Assembly (NCBI RefSeq): GCF_019042275.1
Contig: NZ_JAHQCW010000003.1
Coordinates: 62,001-126,000, forward strand
DNA length: 64,000 nucleotides
Source of the DNA: Diplocloster agilis
Lineage (GTDB): Bacteria > Bacillota > Clostridia > Lachnospirales > Lachnospiraceae
Direction: 5' to 3'
A program made the position numbers and the translations under genes. The notes under the pieces are model-generated. The model was given only the letters and a program-made list of their open reading frames with translations, was not told the DNA's origin and made no database searches. The first letter of the stretch is position 1, and each line of letters begins with the position of its first letter. Below, piece after piece: positions 1 through 8,442 of this stretch.

Positions 1-925
1 GCTCATAATCGCAGCTGCGGCCGCAGGCTGCGGAAAAAAGGAAGAATTGCCGGCCGGGCCGGCGGAACCAGCCGCAGTTGAGATGCCCGAAGCACCGCCG
101 GCAGAGCCAGCCGCTCCGGTGGAGAGTGAGAAACCGGCGGAACCTGAACAGACGCCGGCGGAAGAAAAAGGGGTGCTCTTGATGGCTACCACCACCAGTA
201 CCGATGACACGGGGCTGCTGGATTATCTGAAGCCCATATTCCTTGCGGATACCGGCTGGGATCTGCAGTGGGACGCCGTCGGCACGGGGGAAGCCCTGAA
301 AATGGGTGAAAACGGCGACGTAGCCGTCGTTCTGGTTCACGCCAAGGCCAGTGAGGAAGAATTTATTGCAGGCGGTTATGGAGTGGAGCGTTTTCCGGTG
401 ATGTACAATGATTTTATCGTGGCGGGGCCGGCACAACCGATCGCCCATACAGATAATATAGAGGCTGTTTTTTCACGGATTATCAAAGAACAGCTGCCCT
501 TCGTCTCCCGTGGGGATGATTCCGGAACGGATAAGAAAGAAAAACAGATCTGGAAGAAGCTGGCGCTTGATCCGGCGCAGGATCCGGAATATGTGGAGTC
601 CGGACAGGGAATGGGCGCTACACTTACGATGGCGGACGAGATGAAGGCTTACTGCCTTACCGACCGGGGCACTTATCTGAAGATGAAGAAGGATGCTACC
701 GTACCGCTGGAACTGGAGATTGTCTGCGAGGGTGACGCCAATCTGTTGAATCAATATGGAGTGATCGCGGTCAATCCTGATAAATATCCCGATATCAACA
801 ATGTGGGAGCCAATGATTTTATCGACTGGATCTGCTCCGAAAAGGTGCAGCAGCTGATCGGTGAGTTCGGTGTGGAAGAATACGGGCAGGCGCTCTTTGT
901 GCCCAATGCCGGAACCGATTCTTAA
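1..925 (+). CDS. tupA: Tungstate ABC transporter substrate-binding lipoprotein, 5' end cut by window
   Basis: Extracellular lipoprotein that captures tungstate for the permease and ATPase encoded just downstream. The reading frame is open from base 2, so the start codon lies before the window. The visible N-terminus is the end of a signal peptide with a lipobox (AAGC, Cys near base 29), followed by a Pro/Ala/Glu-rich linker of about 45 residues. The mature domain carries TupA-type motifs: TTSTDDTGLLDYL, VGTGEALKMGENGD and VMYNDFIVAGP. These separate it from ModA-type molybdate binders, although molybdate binding cannot be excluded from sequence alone. A strong terminator follows the stop, so binding protein and membrane components are probably made in different amounts. 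Family call is firm. Confidence 0.93.
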   Translation, partial: LIIAAAAAGCGKKEELPAGPAEPAAVEMPEAPPAEPAAPVESEKPAEPEQTPAEEKGVLLMATTTSTDDTGLLDYLKPIFLADTGWDLQWDAVGTGEALKMGENGDVAVVLVHAKASEEEFIAGGYGVERFPVMYNDFIVAGPAQPIAHTDNIEAVFSRIIKEQLPFVSRGDDSGTDKKEKQIWKKLALDPAQDPEYVESGQGMGATLTMADEMKAYCLTDRGTYLKMKKDATVPLELEIVCEGDANLLNQYGVIAVNPDKYPDINNVGANDFIDWICSEKVQQLIGEFGVEEYGQALFVPNAGTDS

Positions 926-943
926 TTCATACGAAGATGCATA

Positions 944-996
944 GCGCCGTATCCGCGTAGGACAGAGGTCTTCTTGCGGATACGGCGCCGTTTTTT
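944..996 (+). terminator. Rho-independent terminator after tupA
   Basis: A 13-bp perfect stem (944-956 pairing with 976-988) is followed by CG and six T residues (991-996). It sits 19 bases after the tupA stop and before tupB, so it may partly terminate transcription and keep the binding protein in excess over the transporter. Confidence 0.9.
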
Positions 997-1012
997 ATCT
1001 AAGGGTTGGGCC

Positions 1013-1103
1013 GCAAAATATGGTGGTCTGCAAAACTTGGTGGTCTGCAAAATATGGTGGCCTGCAAAATATGGTGGCCTGCAAAATAGGGCGGCCCGCA
1101 AAA
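1013..1103. repeat. 17-bp tandem repeat, five copies plus a partial one
   Basis: Units begin at 1013, 1030, 1047, 1064 and 1081, with a partial sixth at 1098. Consensus is GCAAAATATGGTGGCCT, with a few substitutions per copy. It lies between the tupA terminator and tupB. No coding role is apparent. Confidence 0.9.
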
Positions 1104-1108
1104 CAAAC

Positions 1109-1172
1109 GGTATGATAAAAAGACGGTAAGAAAAATAGAAGGTAAGAAAAATAGATGGTATGATAAAAACGC
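1109..1172. repeat. 16-bp tandem repeat, four copies
   Basis: Four 16-bp units start at 1109, 1125, 1141 and 1157. The two inner units resemble GGTAAGAAAAATAGAA and the outer two GGTATGATAAAAAGAC. The array ends about 15 bases before the tupB start, so it occupies the leader of tupB. Confidence 0.88.
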
Positions 1173-1187
1173 GGAAGGGGGCTGGAT

Positions 1188-1880
1188 ATGAACGCGATTG
1201 AACAATGGATCAATGAGACATTTTCCAATGTAGGGGTATTAAGCTCGATTCAGGTGACGTTTCAGATGGCTGTCTGTTCCACCGCCATCTCCGCACTGCT
1301 GGGAATCCCGCTGGGCCTGCTGTTGGAGAAACACCAGTTTCCCGGCAAGCGTATTGTGGTGCGGGTGAACAGGACCTTGATGGGAGTGCCGCCGGTGGTG
1401 ATCGGCCTGCTGGTATATATGCTTCTGATGCGGCGGGGGCCTTTGGGGGCGTTCCGGTGGCTGTTTACGATCAAGGGCATGGTTCTGGCGCAGACCCTCA
1501 TTATCACGCCGATTATCTGCGGGATGGTCTACTCTTACGCGGTGCGCACCGCGCCCGCCATCCGGAATTTCGCCGTCACTATGGGGGCAAGCCCGATGCA
1601 GACGAACCGGCTGATGCTCCGGGAGATGAAAAACGAGATTTATTTTGCCATCCTCTCGGGCTTCGGGCGTTCGATCAGTGAAGTGGGAGCGGTTATGCTG
1701 GTGGGGGGAAATATTAAGGGAAATACCCGTACCATGACTACGGCGATATCTTTGCTGAAAAGCCAGGGGATTTTTACAGAGGGAGTGGCGCTGGGGCTTA
1801 TATTGCTGCTCATGGCTTTTCTATTGCAATGCCTGGCGGACTTTTTCCGAAAGGAGGAAATTTCCGTTGAAAATGACTGA
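1188..1880 (+). CDS. tupB: Tungstate ABC transporter permease
   Basis: Integral membrane subunit of the tungstate importer, 230 residues and several hydrophobic segments, the usual size for TupB. It has the binding-protein-dependent permease coupling region around residues 150-180, ending in GFGRSISEVGAVMLVGGNI, which contacts the ATPase. The ATG is preceded by AAGGGGG. The last 14 bases overlap the ATPase gene, implying translational coupling. Assignment as tungstate rather than molybdate permease rests mainly on the neighbouring TupA-type binding protein. Confidence 0.92.
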   Translation: MNAIEQWINETFSNVGVLSSIQVTFQMAVCSTAISALLGIPLGLLLEKHQFPGKRIVVRVNRTLMGVPPVVIGLLVYMLLMRRGPLGAFRWLFTIKGMVLAQTLIITPIICGMVYSYAVRTAPAIRNFAVTMGASPMQTNRLMLREMKNEIYFAILSGFGRSISEVGAVMLVGGNIKGNTRTMTTAISLLKSQGIFTEGVALGLILLLMAFLLQCLADFFRKEEISVEND

Positions 1881-2574
1881 TATCGAAAAGCGGGTCGGGG
1901 ATTTCTGCCTCCGGATTCCTGAACTACAGCTGGAAAGCGGATGCATCCACGGGCTGATCGGCGGAAACGGTTGCGGTAAGACCACGCTGGCGAAGCTGAT
2001 GATGGGGATTCTGACGCCGGATTCCGGACGGATCGACCGGGAGGGGCTTAACGAAAGGGAGATCACCATGACTACCCAGAGACCCTATCTGATGCATACC
2101 AGCGTCTATGAGAATCTGGTGTATCCGCTGAAGCTTCGGGGAAAGAAGCCAAGGGAGGCTGATGTCAGGCCATGGCTTACCCGCTGTGGGCTGTGGGAGA
2201 AAAAGGATCAGTACGCAGGCAGTCTGTCCGGAGGGGAACGGCAGAAATTGTCCATGATCCGGGCCATGATTTTTAAGCCAAAGCTGATTATCGTGGATGA
2301 AACCCTTTCGAACCTGGATCCGGACAGTGTGGAGCTGTTTGAACAGTGGATCCGGGAGATTCAGGCGCAGGCGGCTGTGACCTGGGTAATGATCAGCCAT
2401 CAGCTTTCCCATATTTGCCGTATGTGCGATCAGATTCATTTCCTGTCACAGGGGGAACTGGCGGCCAGCGGCCCTGCGCGGGAACTGCTTAAGAACTGCG
2501 GGGACGAAAGGCTGAAAGCATTTCTGGAAAGGGAATCCCTGGATCTGAATGTCCGGGGAAGAAAGGTTGATTAA
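1867..2574 (+). CDS. tupC: Tungstate ABC transporter ATP-binding protein
   Basis: Cytoplasmic ATPase that powers tungstate import. Walker A is GGNGCGKTTLAKL (about residues 33-45), the ABC signature is LSGGERQKLSMIRAM, and Walker B is LIIVDETLSNLD, with DET in place of the common DEP. The H-loop is in SHQLSH. The chosen start is TTG at 1867: AGGAGG at 1852-1857 lies 9 bases upstream, whereas the in-frame ATG at 1873 would be 15 bases away. It overlaps tupB and is followed after only three bases by a moeA gene, so transport and cofactor insertion are probably co-transcribed. Confidence 0.93.
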   Translation: MKMTDIEKRVGDFCLRIPELQLESGCIHGLIGGNGCGKTTLAKLMMGILTPDSGRIDREGLNEREITMTTQRPYLMHTSVYENLVYPLKLRGKKPREADVRPWLTRCGLWEKKDQYAGSLSGGERQKLSMIRAMIFKPKLIIVDETLSNLDPDSVELFEQWIREIQAQAAVTWVMISHQLSHICRMCDQIHFLSQGELAASGPARELLKNCGDERLKAFLERESLDLNVRGRKVD

Positions 2575-2577
2575 AAT

Positions 2578-3807
2578 ATGAAGCTGCTGAACGTGGATAC
2601 ATTGGAAGAAGCGGTCGGGAAACTGCTCCGGGCGGCTGAAACACTGCCGCTTCATACACAGATGATCCGGACAGAGGAAGCCTTGGGAAGGATACTGGCC
2701 GGTGATGCGGTAAGCGCTGAGGATATCCCGGGGTTCCGGCGCTCCACCGTGGACGGATATGCGGTTGTGGCTCAGGATACGCAGGGAGCGGCGGAGACGC
2801 TGCCGGTATTTTTGAAACTAACGGAAGAGGTGAGCGCAGGACAAGTGCCCGGGCGGTGCTTACAAAGCGGCCGTTGCGCCTATGTTCCCACCGGAGGCAT
2901 GCTTCCGGAAGGGGCGGATGCCATGGTGATGATAGAGTATTGTGAGCCGTTTGGCGCGGGAGAGATCGCGGTGGGGCAACCGGTATCACCCGGCAGAGAT
3001 GTGGTTCCTGTGGGGGAGGATATCCGGGCTGGAACTGTCTTTTTGAAAAGAGGGACCGAGATCCGTGCGCAGGAGATCGGAGCCCTTTTGGCGGCAGGAA
3101 TCGGGAAAATCCCGGTCTTCGCGCCGTTTCAGGTTACTATATTATCTACCGGCGACGAATTGGTGGAGCCAGGGGTAACGCCCGGCCCCGGACAGATGCG
3201 GGACATTAATACGGGGGTGTTGAAAACGCTGGCCCGACAGTATGGCTGTGATGTGATTCATACCGGCCTGATTAAAGATGAGAAAGAGCAGTTCTTGCGT
3301 ACGGTAAAGGCGGCAATGGGCGGCAGTGATCTGGTGCTGCTCTCAGGAGGAAGCTCAAAGGGAAACAAAGACTTTACCGCGGAGGTGATTGAACAGCTTG
3401 CCAGGCCGGGAGTATTTACGCAGGGCCTGGCGTTAAAACCGGGCAAGCCGACGATCCTGGGTTATGATGAGCCCAGCCGGACGATACTGGCCGGGCTGCC
3501 CGGGCATCCTGCGGCTGCGATGCTTGTGTTCGTTCTGCTGTTTGGTAGGATCTTTAAGCAGCTGCGGGGAGAAAAACCTCCGTTCTGTATCCGGGCTAAG
3601 ATGGAATGTAATGTGCCGGGAGCGCCGGGAAGAGAGACCTGCCAGCTGGTACGGCTTCTGCCCGCGGAAGGCGGATATCTGGCCCGGCCGGTATTTGGAA
3701 AGTCGGGGCTTATAACCACGCTGACGGAAGCGGACGGTTATATTATGATACCCCTTAACCGGGAGGGACTTTGCACCGGGGAGAGCGTTGACGTATGGCT
3801 GATGTAA
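2578..3807 (+). CDS. moeA: Molybdopterin molybdenumtransferase (MoeA type)
   Basis: Catalyses insertion of molybdate or tungstate into adenylated molybdopterin in the cytosol. The 409-residue length is normal for MoeA. Motifs in order: RRSTVDGYAV, PTGGMLPEGADAMV, STGDELVEPG, SGGSSKGNKDF, KPGKPTILG and GLPGHPAAAM, covering the MoeA N-terminal, MoCF-binding and C-terminal domains. It starts three bases after tupC, so it belongs to the same transcript. With tungstate uptake upstream, it may serve a tungsten cofactor. It is the shorter of two adjacent paralogues; division of labour between them is not visible. Confidence 0.92.
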   Translation: MKLLNVDTLEEAVGKLLRAAETLPLHTQMIRTEEALGRILAGDAVSAEDIPGFRRSTVDGYAVVAQDTQGAAETLPVFLKLTEEVSAGQVPGRCLQSGRCAYVPTGGMLPEGADAMVMIEYCEPFGAGEIAVGQPVSPGRDVVPVGEDIRAGTVFLKRGTEIRAQEIGALLAAGIGKIPVFAPFQVTILSTGDELVEPGVTPGPGQMRDINTGVLKTLARQYGCDVIHTGLIKDEKEQFLRTVKAAMGGSDLVLLSGGSSKGNKDFTAEVIEQLARPGVFTQGLALKPGKPTILGYDEPSRTILAGLPGHPAAAMLVFVLLFGRIFKQLRGEKPPFCIRAKMECNVPGAPGRETCQLVRLLPAEGGYLARPVFGKSGLITTLTEADGYIMIPLNREGLCTGESVDVWLM

Positions 3808-3840
3808 AGGGTAATTTATGTAGGAAAGGATAGAATCGGG

Positions 3841-5760
3841 ATGGAGAAACGGAATCTTTATCTGAATAATATTCCGGCGGAGGAAGCGGTTGAGATCTAT
3901 CGGAAGGCCCTCAAAGAGAGCGTCGATGTCAGCTATGAGAGGATACCGGTAACGGAGGCGCTGAACCGGGTGACCAGGTCGGCGGTTTATGCCAAATATT
4001 GTTCTCCCCTATACAATTCAGCGGCGATGGACGGTGTGGCTGTCCGAGCGGATATCACGAACCATGCCTCGGAGCGGGAGGCTGTGGAACTGGTGATCGG
4101 TGAGAACTGCCGGCTGATCGATACGGGGGATCCGGTCAGACCGCCCTATAACGCGGTAATCATGGCGGAGGATCTTGTGGAGACAACGGATCCGGACAGG
4201 TTCCGAATTCTGGCGTCGGCAGCGCCCTGGCAGCATGTGCGCCCCATTGGGGAGGATATCGTGGCCGGTGAAATGATCCTGCCCGGAGGGCACAGAATTC
4301 GACCGGTTGATATCGGCGTATTGCTTGCGGGAGGGATTCTGCAAGTGGAAGTTATCCGGCGTCCGCAGGTGGCGGTGATTCCTACCGGCTCTGAGATCAT
4401 AGAGCCGGGCCGGGAGCCGCGGGAGGGAGAGATCATCGAGTCGAATTCCCGGATGTTTGAGAATCTGGTGACAGAGCAGGAAGGCCTGCCGCACCGCCTG
4501 CCGCCGGTTCCGGATGATTACGGACTGCTTCGGCAGACGGTTCTTAAAGCGGTGCGGGAACATGATATGGTATTGGTAAATGCCGGCTCCAGCGCGGGGA
4601 CGGAGGATTATACCGTGCATGTGCTAAGAGAACTGGGGCAGGTGATCGTTCATGGCGTGGCGGTAAAACCCGGGAAGCCGGTGATTCTTGCGGTTGTGGA
4701 AGGAAAACCGGTCATCGGGCTCCCGGGCTATCCGGTATCCGCCTTCATCGGATTTCAGAATTTTGTGATACCTGTAATGGATCTTTACCTAGACCGGGAC
4801 CGGCAGCCGGCGGGATGTGCCGAAGCGGTGCTGTCCAGACGCCTGATATCCAGCCTGAAATATAAGGAGTACGTCAGAGTCAAGATGGGAAAGGTAGATG
4901 AGAAACTGATCGCTGCGCCGTTGGCCAGAGGCGCGGGAGCGGCCATGTCCCTGGTGCGGGCGGATGGGTTTTGCATCATCGGCCAGAACCGGGAAGGCGT
5001 GGAGGCGGGAGAAACGGTGGAGGTAGAGTTGTTCCGAAGCCTTTCGGAAATCGAGCATACGGTGATGGTGATCGGAAGCCACGACCTGCTTTTGGATGTA
5101 CTGGCGGATCTGATGCCGAGCCTACATCCGCATATGTTTTTGAGCAGTACCCATGTGGGGAGTATGGGCGGCCTGATGGCTCTGCGGCGGGGGGAAGCTC
5201 ATGTGGCGCCGGTCCATCTGCTGGATCAGAAGACGGGAATTTATAACATATCCTATCTGGAGGAACTTTTTCACGAACCGGTGCTGCTGGTCAAAGGCGT
5301 GAAACGGATTCAGGGCTTGATCGTGAAAAAGGGAAATCCACGGAATATCAAAGAAATCCGGGACCTGCCGGGGCTTCGGTACGTGAACCGGCAGCGAGGG
5401 GCCGGAACCAGGATTCTGTTTGACTATCTGCTCAGTGAGAATGGCCTTGTGCCGGAAGAAATAGAGGGATACACCTATGAGGCTTCAACCCATATGGCTG
5501 TGGCGGCTCTGGTGAGCAGCGACGGAGCGGATGCCGGGATGGGGATCCAGTCGGCGGCGAAGGCCATGGATCTGGATTTTCTGCCGATCGGGGCGGAGGA
5601 ATATGATTTTGCACTCTATCCGAAATCCCTTGAACTGCCGCATATACAGGCGTTCCTGGATGTGCTGCAAAGCAGGGAATTCCGGATGAAGCTGGAGGAA
5701 TTGGGAGGATATGATACTTCCGGAATCGGGGAGCAGATTCTGATTCACGGTTTGTGTTAG
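3841..5760 (+). CDS. MoeA fused to a periplasmic-binding-protein-like domain
   Basis: A 639-residue fusion. Residues about 1-405 are a MoeA-type cofactor enzyme with SAAMDGVAVRAD, PTGSEIIEPG, NAGSSAGTEDYT, KPGKPVILAV and GLPGYPVSAF. Residues about 415-639 form a second domain resembling type 2 periplasmic binding proteins of the ModA/LysR effector class, with SSTHVGSMGGL and NRQRGAGTRILFDYLL. There is no signal peptide, so this domain works in the cytosol, perhaps binding oxyanion or cofactor. This architecture is known in bacteria and archaea; its function is not settled. It lies 33 bases after the first moeA. Confidence 0.9.
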   Translation: MEKRNLYLNNIPAEEAVEIYRKALKESVDVSYERIPVTEALNRVTRSAVYAKYCSPLYNSAAMDGVAVRADITNHASEREAVELVIGENCRLIDTGDPVRPPYNAVIMAEDLVETTDPDRFRILASAAPWQHVRPIGEDIVAGEMILPGGHRIRPVDIGVLLAGGILQVEVIRRPQVAVIPTGSEIIEPGREPREGEIIESNSRMFENLVTEQEGLPHRLPPVPDDYGLLRQTVLKAVREHDMVLVNAGSSAGTEDYTVHVLRELGQVIVHGVAVKPGKPVILAVVEGKPVIGLPGYPVSAFIGFQNFVIPVMDLYLDRDRQPAGCAEAVLSRRLISSLKYKEYVRVKMGKVDEKLIAAPLARGAGAAMSLVRADGFCIIGQNREGVEAGETVEVELFRSLSEIEHTVMVIGSHDLLLDVLADLMPSLHPHMFLSSTHVGSMGGLMALRRGEAHVAPVHLLDQKTGIYNISYLEELFHEPVLLVKGVKRIQGLIVKKGNPRNIKEIRDLPGLRYVNRQRGAGTRILFDYLLSENGLVPEEIEGYTYEASTHMAVAALVSSDGADAGMGIQSAAKAMDLDFLPIGAEEYDFALYPKSLELPHIQAFLDVLQSREFRMKLEELGGYDTSGIGEQILIHGLC

Positions 5761-5771
5761 GGAATATGACA

Positions 5772-5803
5772 AATTCCGTGGATATAACAATTCCGTGGAT
5801 ATA
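5772..5803. repeat. Tandem 15-bp direct repeat next to the aroD promoter
   Basis: AATTCCGTGGATATA occurs at 5772-5786 and again at 5789-5803, a 17-bp period, ending five bases before the -35 element. Position and spacing suit an activator or repressor site, but no regulator can be assigned. Confidence 0.7.
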
Positions 5804-5807
5804 CCCG

Positions 5808-5837
5808 TTGAGCGGAGCCTGCTTTTCGTGCTATAAT
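5808..5837 (+). promoter_or_regulatory. Vegetative promoter for aroD
   Basis: TTGAGC at 5808-5813, an 18-base spacer, and a perfect TATAAT at 5832-5837. The start point would be near 5844, giving a leader of about 127 bases before aroD. Confidence 0.75.
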
Positions 5838-5903
5838 TTACCGGTAGAAAAGAAGAGGCAGAAGCGGCAAAGGAAAGTCGAAATATGTCGGCAGCACGTA
5901 AAT

Positions 5904-5956
5904 AAAGCAGATGAGAATATAGATTAAAGCAGATGAAAATATAGATTAAAGCAGAT
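5904..5956. repeat. 22-bp direct repeat in the aroD leader, two copies plus a partial one
   Basis: Units starting at 5904, 5926 and 5948 share AAAGCAGATGAAAATATAGATT with one substitution. The third is cut short and runs into the ribosome site (GGAGG at 5957-5961), so copy number would change the leader length but not the start. Confidence 0.8.
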
Positions 5957-5970
5957 GGAGGAAAACACAC

Positions 5971-6735
5971 ATGAACCCGGTAATCGTACGCAATATAAAA
6001 ATCGGAGAGGGAAGGCCAAAGATCTGTGTGCCCCTGGTGGGCGCGACGGAAAAAGAAATCTTAGGCCAGGCGGCAGAGCTGTCCGGCCTGCCGGCAGATA
6101 TTGTGGAATGGCGTGCGGACTGGTTTGAAGAAGTATTTGATTTAGTACGGGTAAACCAGGTTTTGGTAAAGTTAAGAGAGGCAGCCGGCGGTCTGCCGCT
6201 TCTATTTACCTTCCGCACGGCCCCGGAAGGCGGGGAGAAGCCGATCTCTGGCGACGCGTACACGGAACTTCTGATCCGGTCGGCGCAAAGCGGGCTGATT
6301 GACTTGGTTGATATCGAATATTTTACGGTGGGAGAGGACATGCAGAAGTGTCTGGATGCGGCTCATGAGGCGGGCGTAAAAGTCATCGCGTCTAGCCATG
6401 ATTTCGGAGGTACTCCTTCAAAAGAAGAGATGGTAGCCAGACTTCGGACAATGCAGGAGACGGGGGCGGATATTTCCAAACTGGCCGTTATGCCCCGGAG
6501 CACAAAGGACGTACTGGCCCTGCTGGATGCGACGCAGGAGATGGTATCGGGATATGCGGACCGTCCGGTGATTACCATGTCCATGGGCGGGATCGGGCTG
6601 ATCAGCCGGCTCTGCGGGGAGGAATTCGGCTCCAGCGTGACCTTTGGAGCGGCGAAGCGGGTTTCGGCGCCGGGACAGATCCCGGTAACAGAGTTAGAGA
6701 GCATTCTTAAGACGATTCATGAGAACATGCAATGA
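5971..6735 (+). CDS. aroD: Type I 3-dehydroquinate dehydratase
   Basis: Schiff-base enzyme interconverting 3-dehydroquinate and 3-dehydroshikimate. The 254-residue length is typical. Signature residues are visible: the substrate-side VEWRADWFE, the catalytic histidine in SSHDFGGTPS and the Schiff-base lysine in DISKLAVMPRS. It has its own promoter and a repeat-rich leader. No other shikimate-pathway gene is nearby, so besides aromatic amino acid synthesis it could serve catabolism of quinate- or shikimate-like compounds together with the genes that follow; this is only suggested by context. Confidence 0.93.
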   Translation: MNPVIVRNIKIGEGRPKICVPLVGATEKEILGQAAELSGLPADIVEWRADWFEEVFDLVRVNQVLVKLREAAGGLPLLFTFRTAPEGGEKPISGDAYTELLIRSAQSGLIDLVDIEYFTVGEDMQKCLDAAHEAGVKVIASSHDFGGTPSKEEMVARLRTMQETGADISKLAVMPRSTKDVLALLDATQEMVSGYADRPVITMSMGGIGLISRLCGEEFGSSVTFGAAKRVSAPGQIPVTELESILKTIHENMQ

Positions 6736-6840
6736 AAAGGCAGCAGCGTTCGAAAAGTAGTTATATTAAGACAAGCTTTGACGTAAGATAGAGAAGAACC
6801 ATGGGAACCATCTAAAAGGTACGGAAGCGGAGTGGTATCA

Positions 6841-8034
6841 ATGCCTGATCGGGAAAAAATCTTAAAACAACTGCACGCCCAGATCCATGTCAACGGCCAT
6901 ATCATCGGCGTCGCCACCGGAAGCGGAATGACGTCCAAATATACGGTTCTGGGAGGGGCGGATCTGATACTGGCCCTGAGCGCCGGAAGGTTCCGGCAGA
7001 TGGGCAGAAGCTCTTTGTGCTGTTTTCTTTGCTATGGCAACAGCAATGATATTGTTATGGAATTTGCCACCCGGGAGCTTTTGCCGGTGATTCCGGATAC
7101 CCCGGTGATATTTGGCATCAATGCCAGCGATCCGGCCGTCCATCTCTATGAGTACATATCGAAAATCAAGGCGCTTGGATTCGCCGGGATCAACAACTTT
7201 CCTACGGTGGGCCTGATCGACGGGCAATTTAGGGAAGCGCTGGAGGAAGAGCAGGTTACCTATGACCGGGAGGTGGAGGCGATCCGGATCGCCCGGTTTC
7301 TGGACTTGCTGACCATCGCCTACGTATTTGACGAGGAGCAGGCAAAGAAGATGCTGGACGCGGGGGCGGATATTATCTGCGCCCATCTGGGTCTGACCAC
7401 GGGAGGCCTGCTGGGGCCAAAGAAAGTCGTATCCCTGGAGAAGTCCGCTATGCTGGCCAGAAGAATCTTTGATGTATGCAAAGGCAGGACAGATGTGATC
7501 AAAGTCGTGTACGGCGGCCCGATCAAAACGCCCATTGATATGCAGTATTTCTATGAAACCACGGAGTGCCAGGGTTTCATCGGTGGATCTTCCTTTGAAC
7601 GGATTCCGGCGGAGAAGGCGATACTGAATGTGACCCGGGCCTATAAGACCTCCGGCAGCCTGGATGAGGATAATGTGGTATATAAAGTGCTTATGGGGAA
7701 TGGGCGGAATTATGACTACATTAATTATGTCAAACAGTTTATCCAGGAAAATTACCGGAGCCAGATTCATCTGGGAGATCTGGCGATGGCGGCCCATATC
7801 TCCCCTTCCTATCTGAGTACTCTGTTTAAAAAAGAGGAAGGCAGAAGCTTCAGTGAATACCTGGTGCGCTTTCGGATGGACCGGGCGGCGGAATTCATGG
7901 AGGATACGGGGATTCCGTTCGTCGAAGTGGCAAACATGGTTGGGTACACAGATTATGCCCAGTTCTGTAAGATGTTTAAAAAATACAAAGGAGTTTCCCC
8001 GACGGAATTTCGGAAATCTAATATAAACACATGA
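6841..8034 (+). CDS. TIM-barrel (PEP-hydrolase-like) sensor fused to AraC-type DNA-binding domain
   Basis: Residues about 1-275 match the TIM-barrel domain annotated as phosphoenolpyruvate hydrolase-like, the same family as the gene at 9696. Shared motifs include [27 protein letters not shown] and ICAHLGLTTGG. Residues about 298-397 are a complete AraC/XylS helix-turn-helix pair (LAMAAHISPSYLSTLFKKE; FVEVANMVGYTDYAQFCKMF). It therefore looks like a transcription factor whose ligand domain derives from the enzyme it may regulate. ATG 6841 has GGAG eight bases upstream; GTG 6832 is the alternative start. Likely targets are the downstream Tm-1-like genes, where direct repeats suited to an AraC protein occur. 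Confidence 0.85.
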   Translation: MPDREKILKQLHAQIHVNGHIIGVATGSGMTSKYTVLGGADLILALSAGRFRQMGRSSLCCFLCYGNSNDIVMEFATRELLPVIPDTPVIFGINASDPAVHLYEYISKIKALGFAGINNFPTVGLIDGQFREALEEEQVTYDREVEAIRIARFLDLLTIAYVFDEEQAKKMLDAGADIICAHLGLTTGGLLGPKKVVSLEKSAMLARRIFDVCKGRTDVIKVVYGGPIKTPIDMQYFYETTECQGFIGGSSFERIPAEKAILNVTRAYKTSGSLDEDNVVYKVLMGNGRNYDYINYVKQFIQENYRSQIHLGDLAMAAHISPSYLSTLFKKEEGRSFSEYLVRFRMDRAAEFMEDTGIPFVEVANMVGYTDYAQFCKMFKKYKGVSPTEFRKSNINT

Positions 8035-8060
8035 ATTTCCAAAAGAAAGCCAGGGAAAAA

Positions 8061-8095
8061 CAAATATAACCACATAAGATGCAAATATAACCACA
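8061..8095. promoter_or_regulatory. Candidate AraC-type operator: 14-bp direct repeats at 21-bp spacing
   Basis: CAAATATAACCACA occurs at 8061-8074 and exactly again at 8082-8095. The 21-bp period equals two DNA turns, the layout used by AraC-family dimers on one DNA face. It lies directly after the AraC-type regulator gene. Function is inferred. Confidence 0.55.
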
Positions 8096-8109
8096 TTTAC
8101 TAATGAAGA

Positions 8110-8153
8110 AAGAAACAGTAAAATGTACTTATCAAACATTTACTGTTTCTTTT
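8110..8153 (+). terminator. Terminator after the AraC-type regulator gene
   Basis: Arms 8110-8126 and 8136-8151 form a stem of about 16 bp with one bulged A and a nine-base loop, and run into TTTT. It separates the regulator from the following operon. Confidence 0.8.
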
Positions 8154-8285
8154 ATTTATTCACAGGAATACAACTGTTCCATAAAGAAAACACAAAAAGA
8201 AACAGCGGATTCCGCGAGTGGAATTCTGAAAAATCCGGCCGGATCAGAAAATGCAGTAAGAATAAGTGCCATGGAAAACGCGGCA

Positions 8286-8362
8286 GAACAAGTGGACAGT
8301 GGAACAAGTGGACAATGGAATAAGCTGGGTAATGGAATAACTCGGACAATGGAACGAGTTTA
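8286..8362. repeat. Degenerate 16-17-bp tandem repeat, about 4.5 copies
   Basis: Units resembling GAACAAGTGGACAATG start at 8286, 8302, 8318 and 8335, with a partial unit at 8352. They lie in the 400-base gap before the UPF0261 gene. The rest of that gap shows only the candidate operator and terminator described separately. Confidence 0.75.
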
Positions 8363-8442
8363 GCAGGCAAGAAGCGAAGCGCAGAAAAGAAGCGGACCAT
8401 TGCAGGAAGCTTACGAAAGACAGATAGAAAGGAGGAAGATAT

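Noticed and set aside
1013-1103. CRISPR-like repeated units
   Set aside because: The 17-bp units are contiguous with no spacers, so this is a tandem repeat.
8103-8363. Open frames of 66-86 codons before the UPF0261 gene
   Set aside because: They cross a terminator hairpin and a degenerate repeat array and lack ribosome sites.
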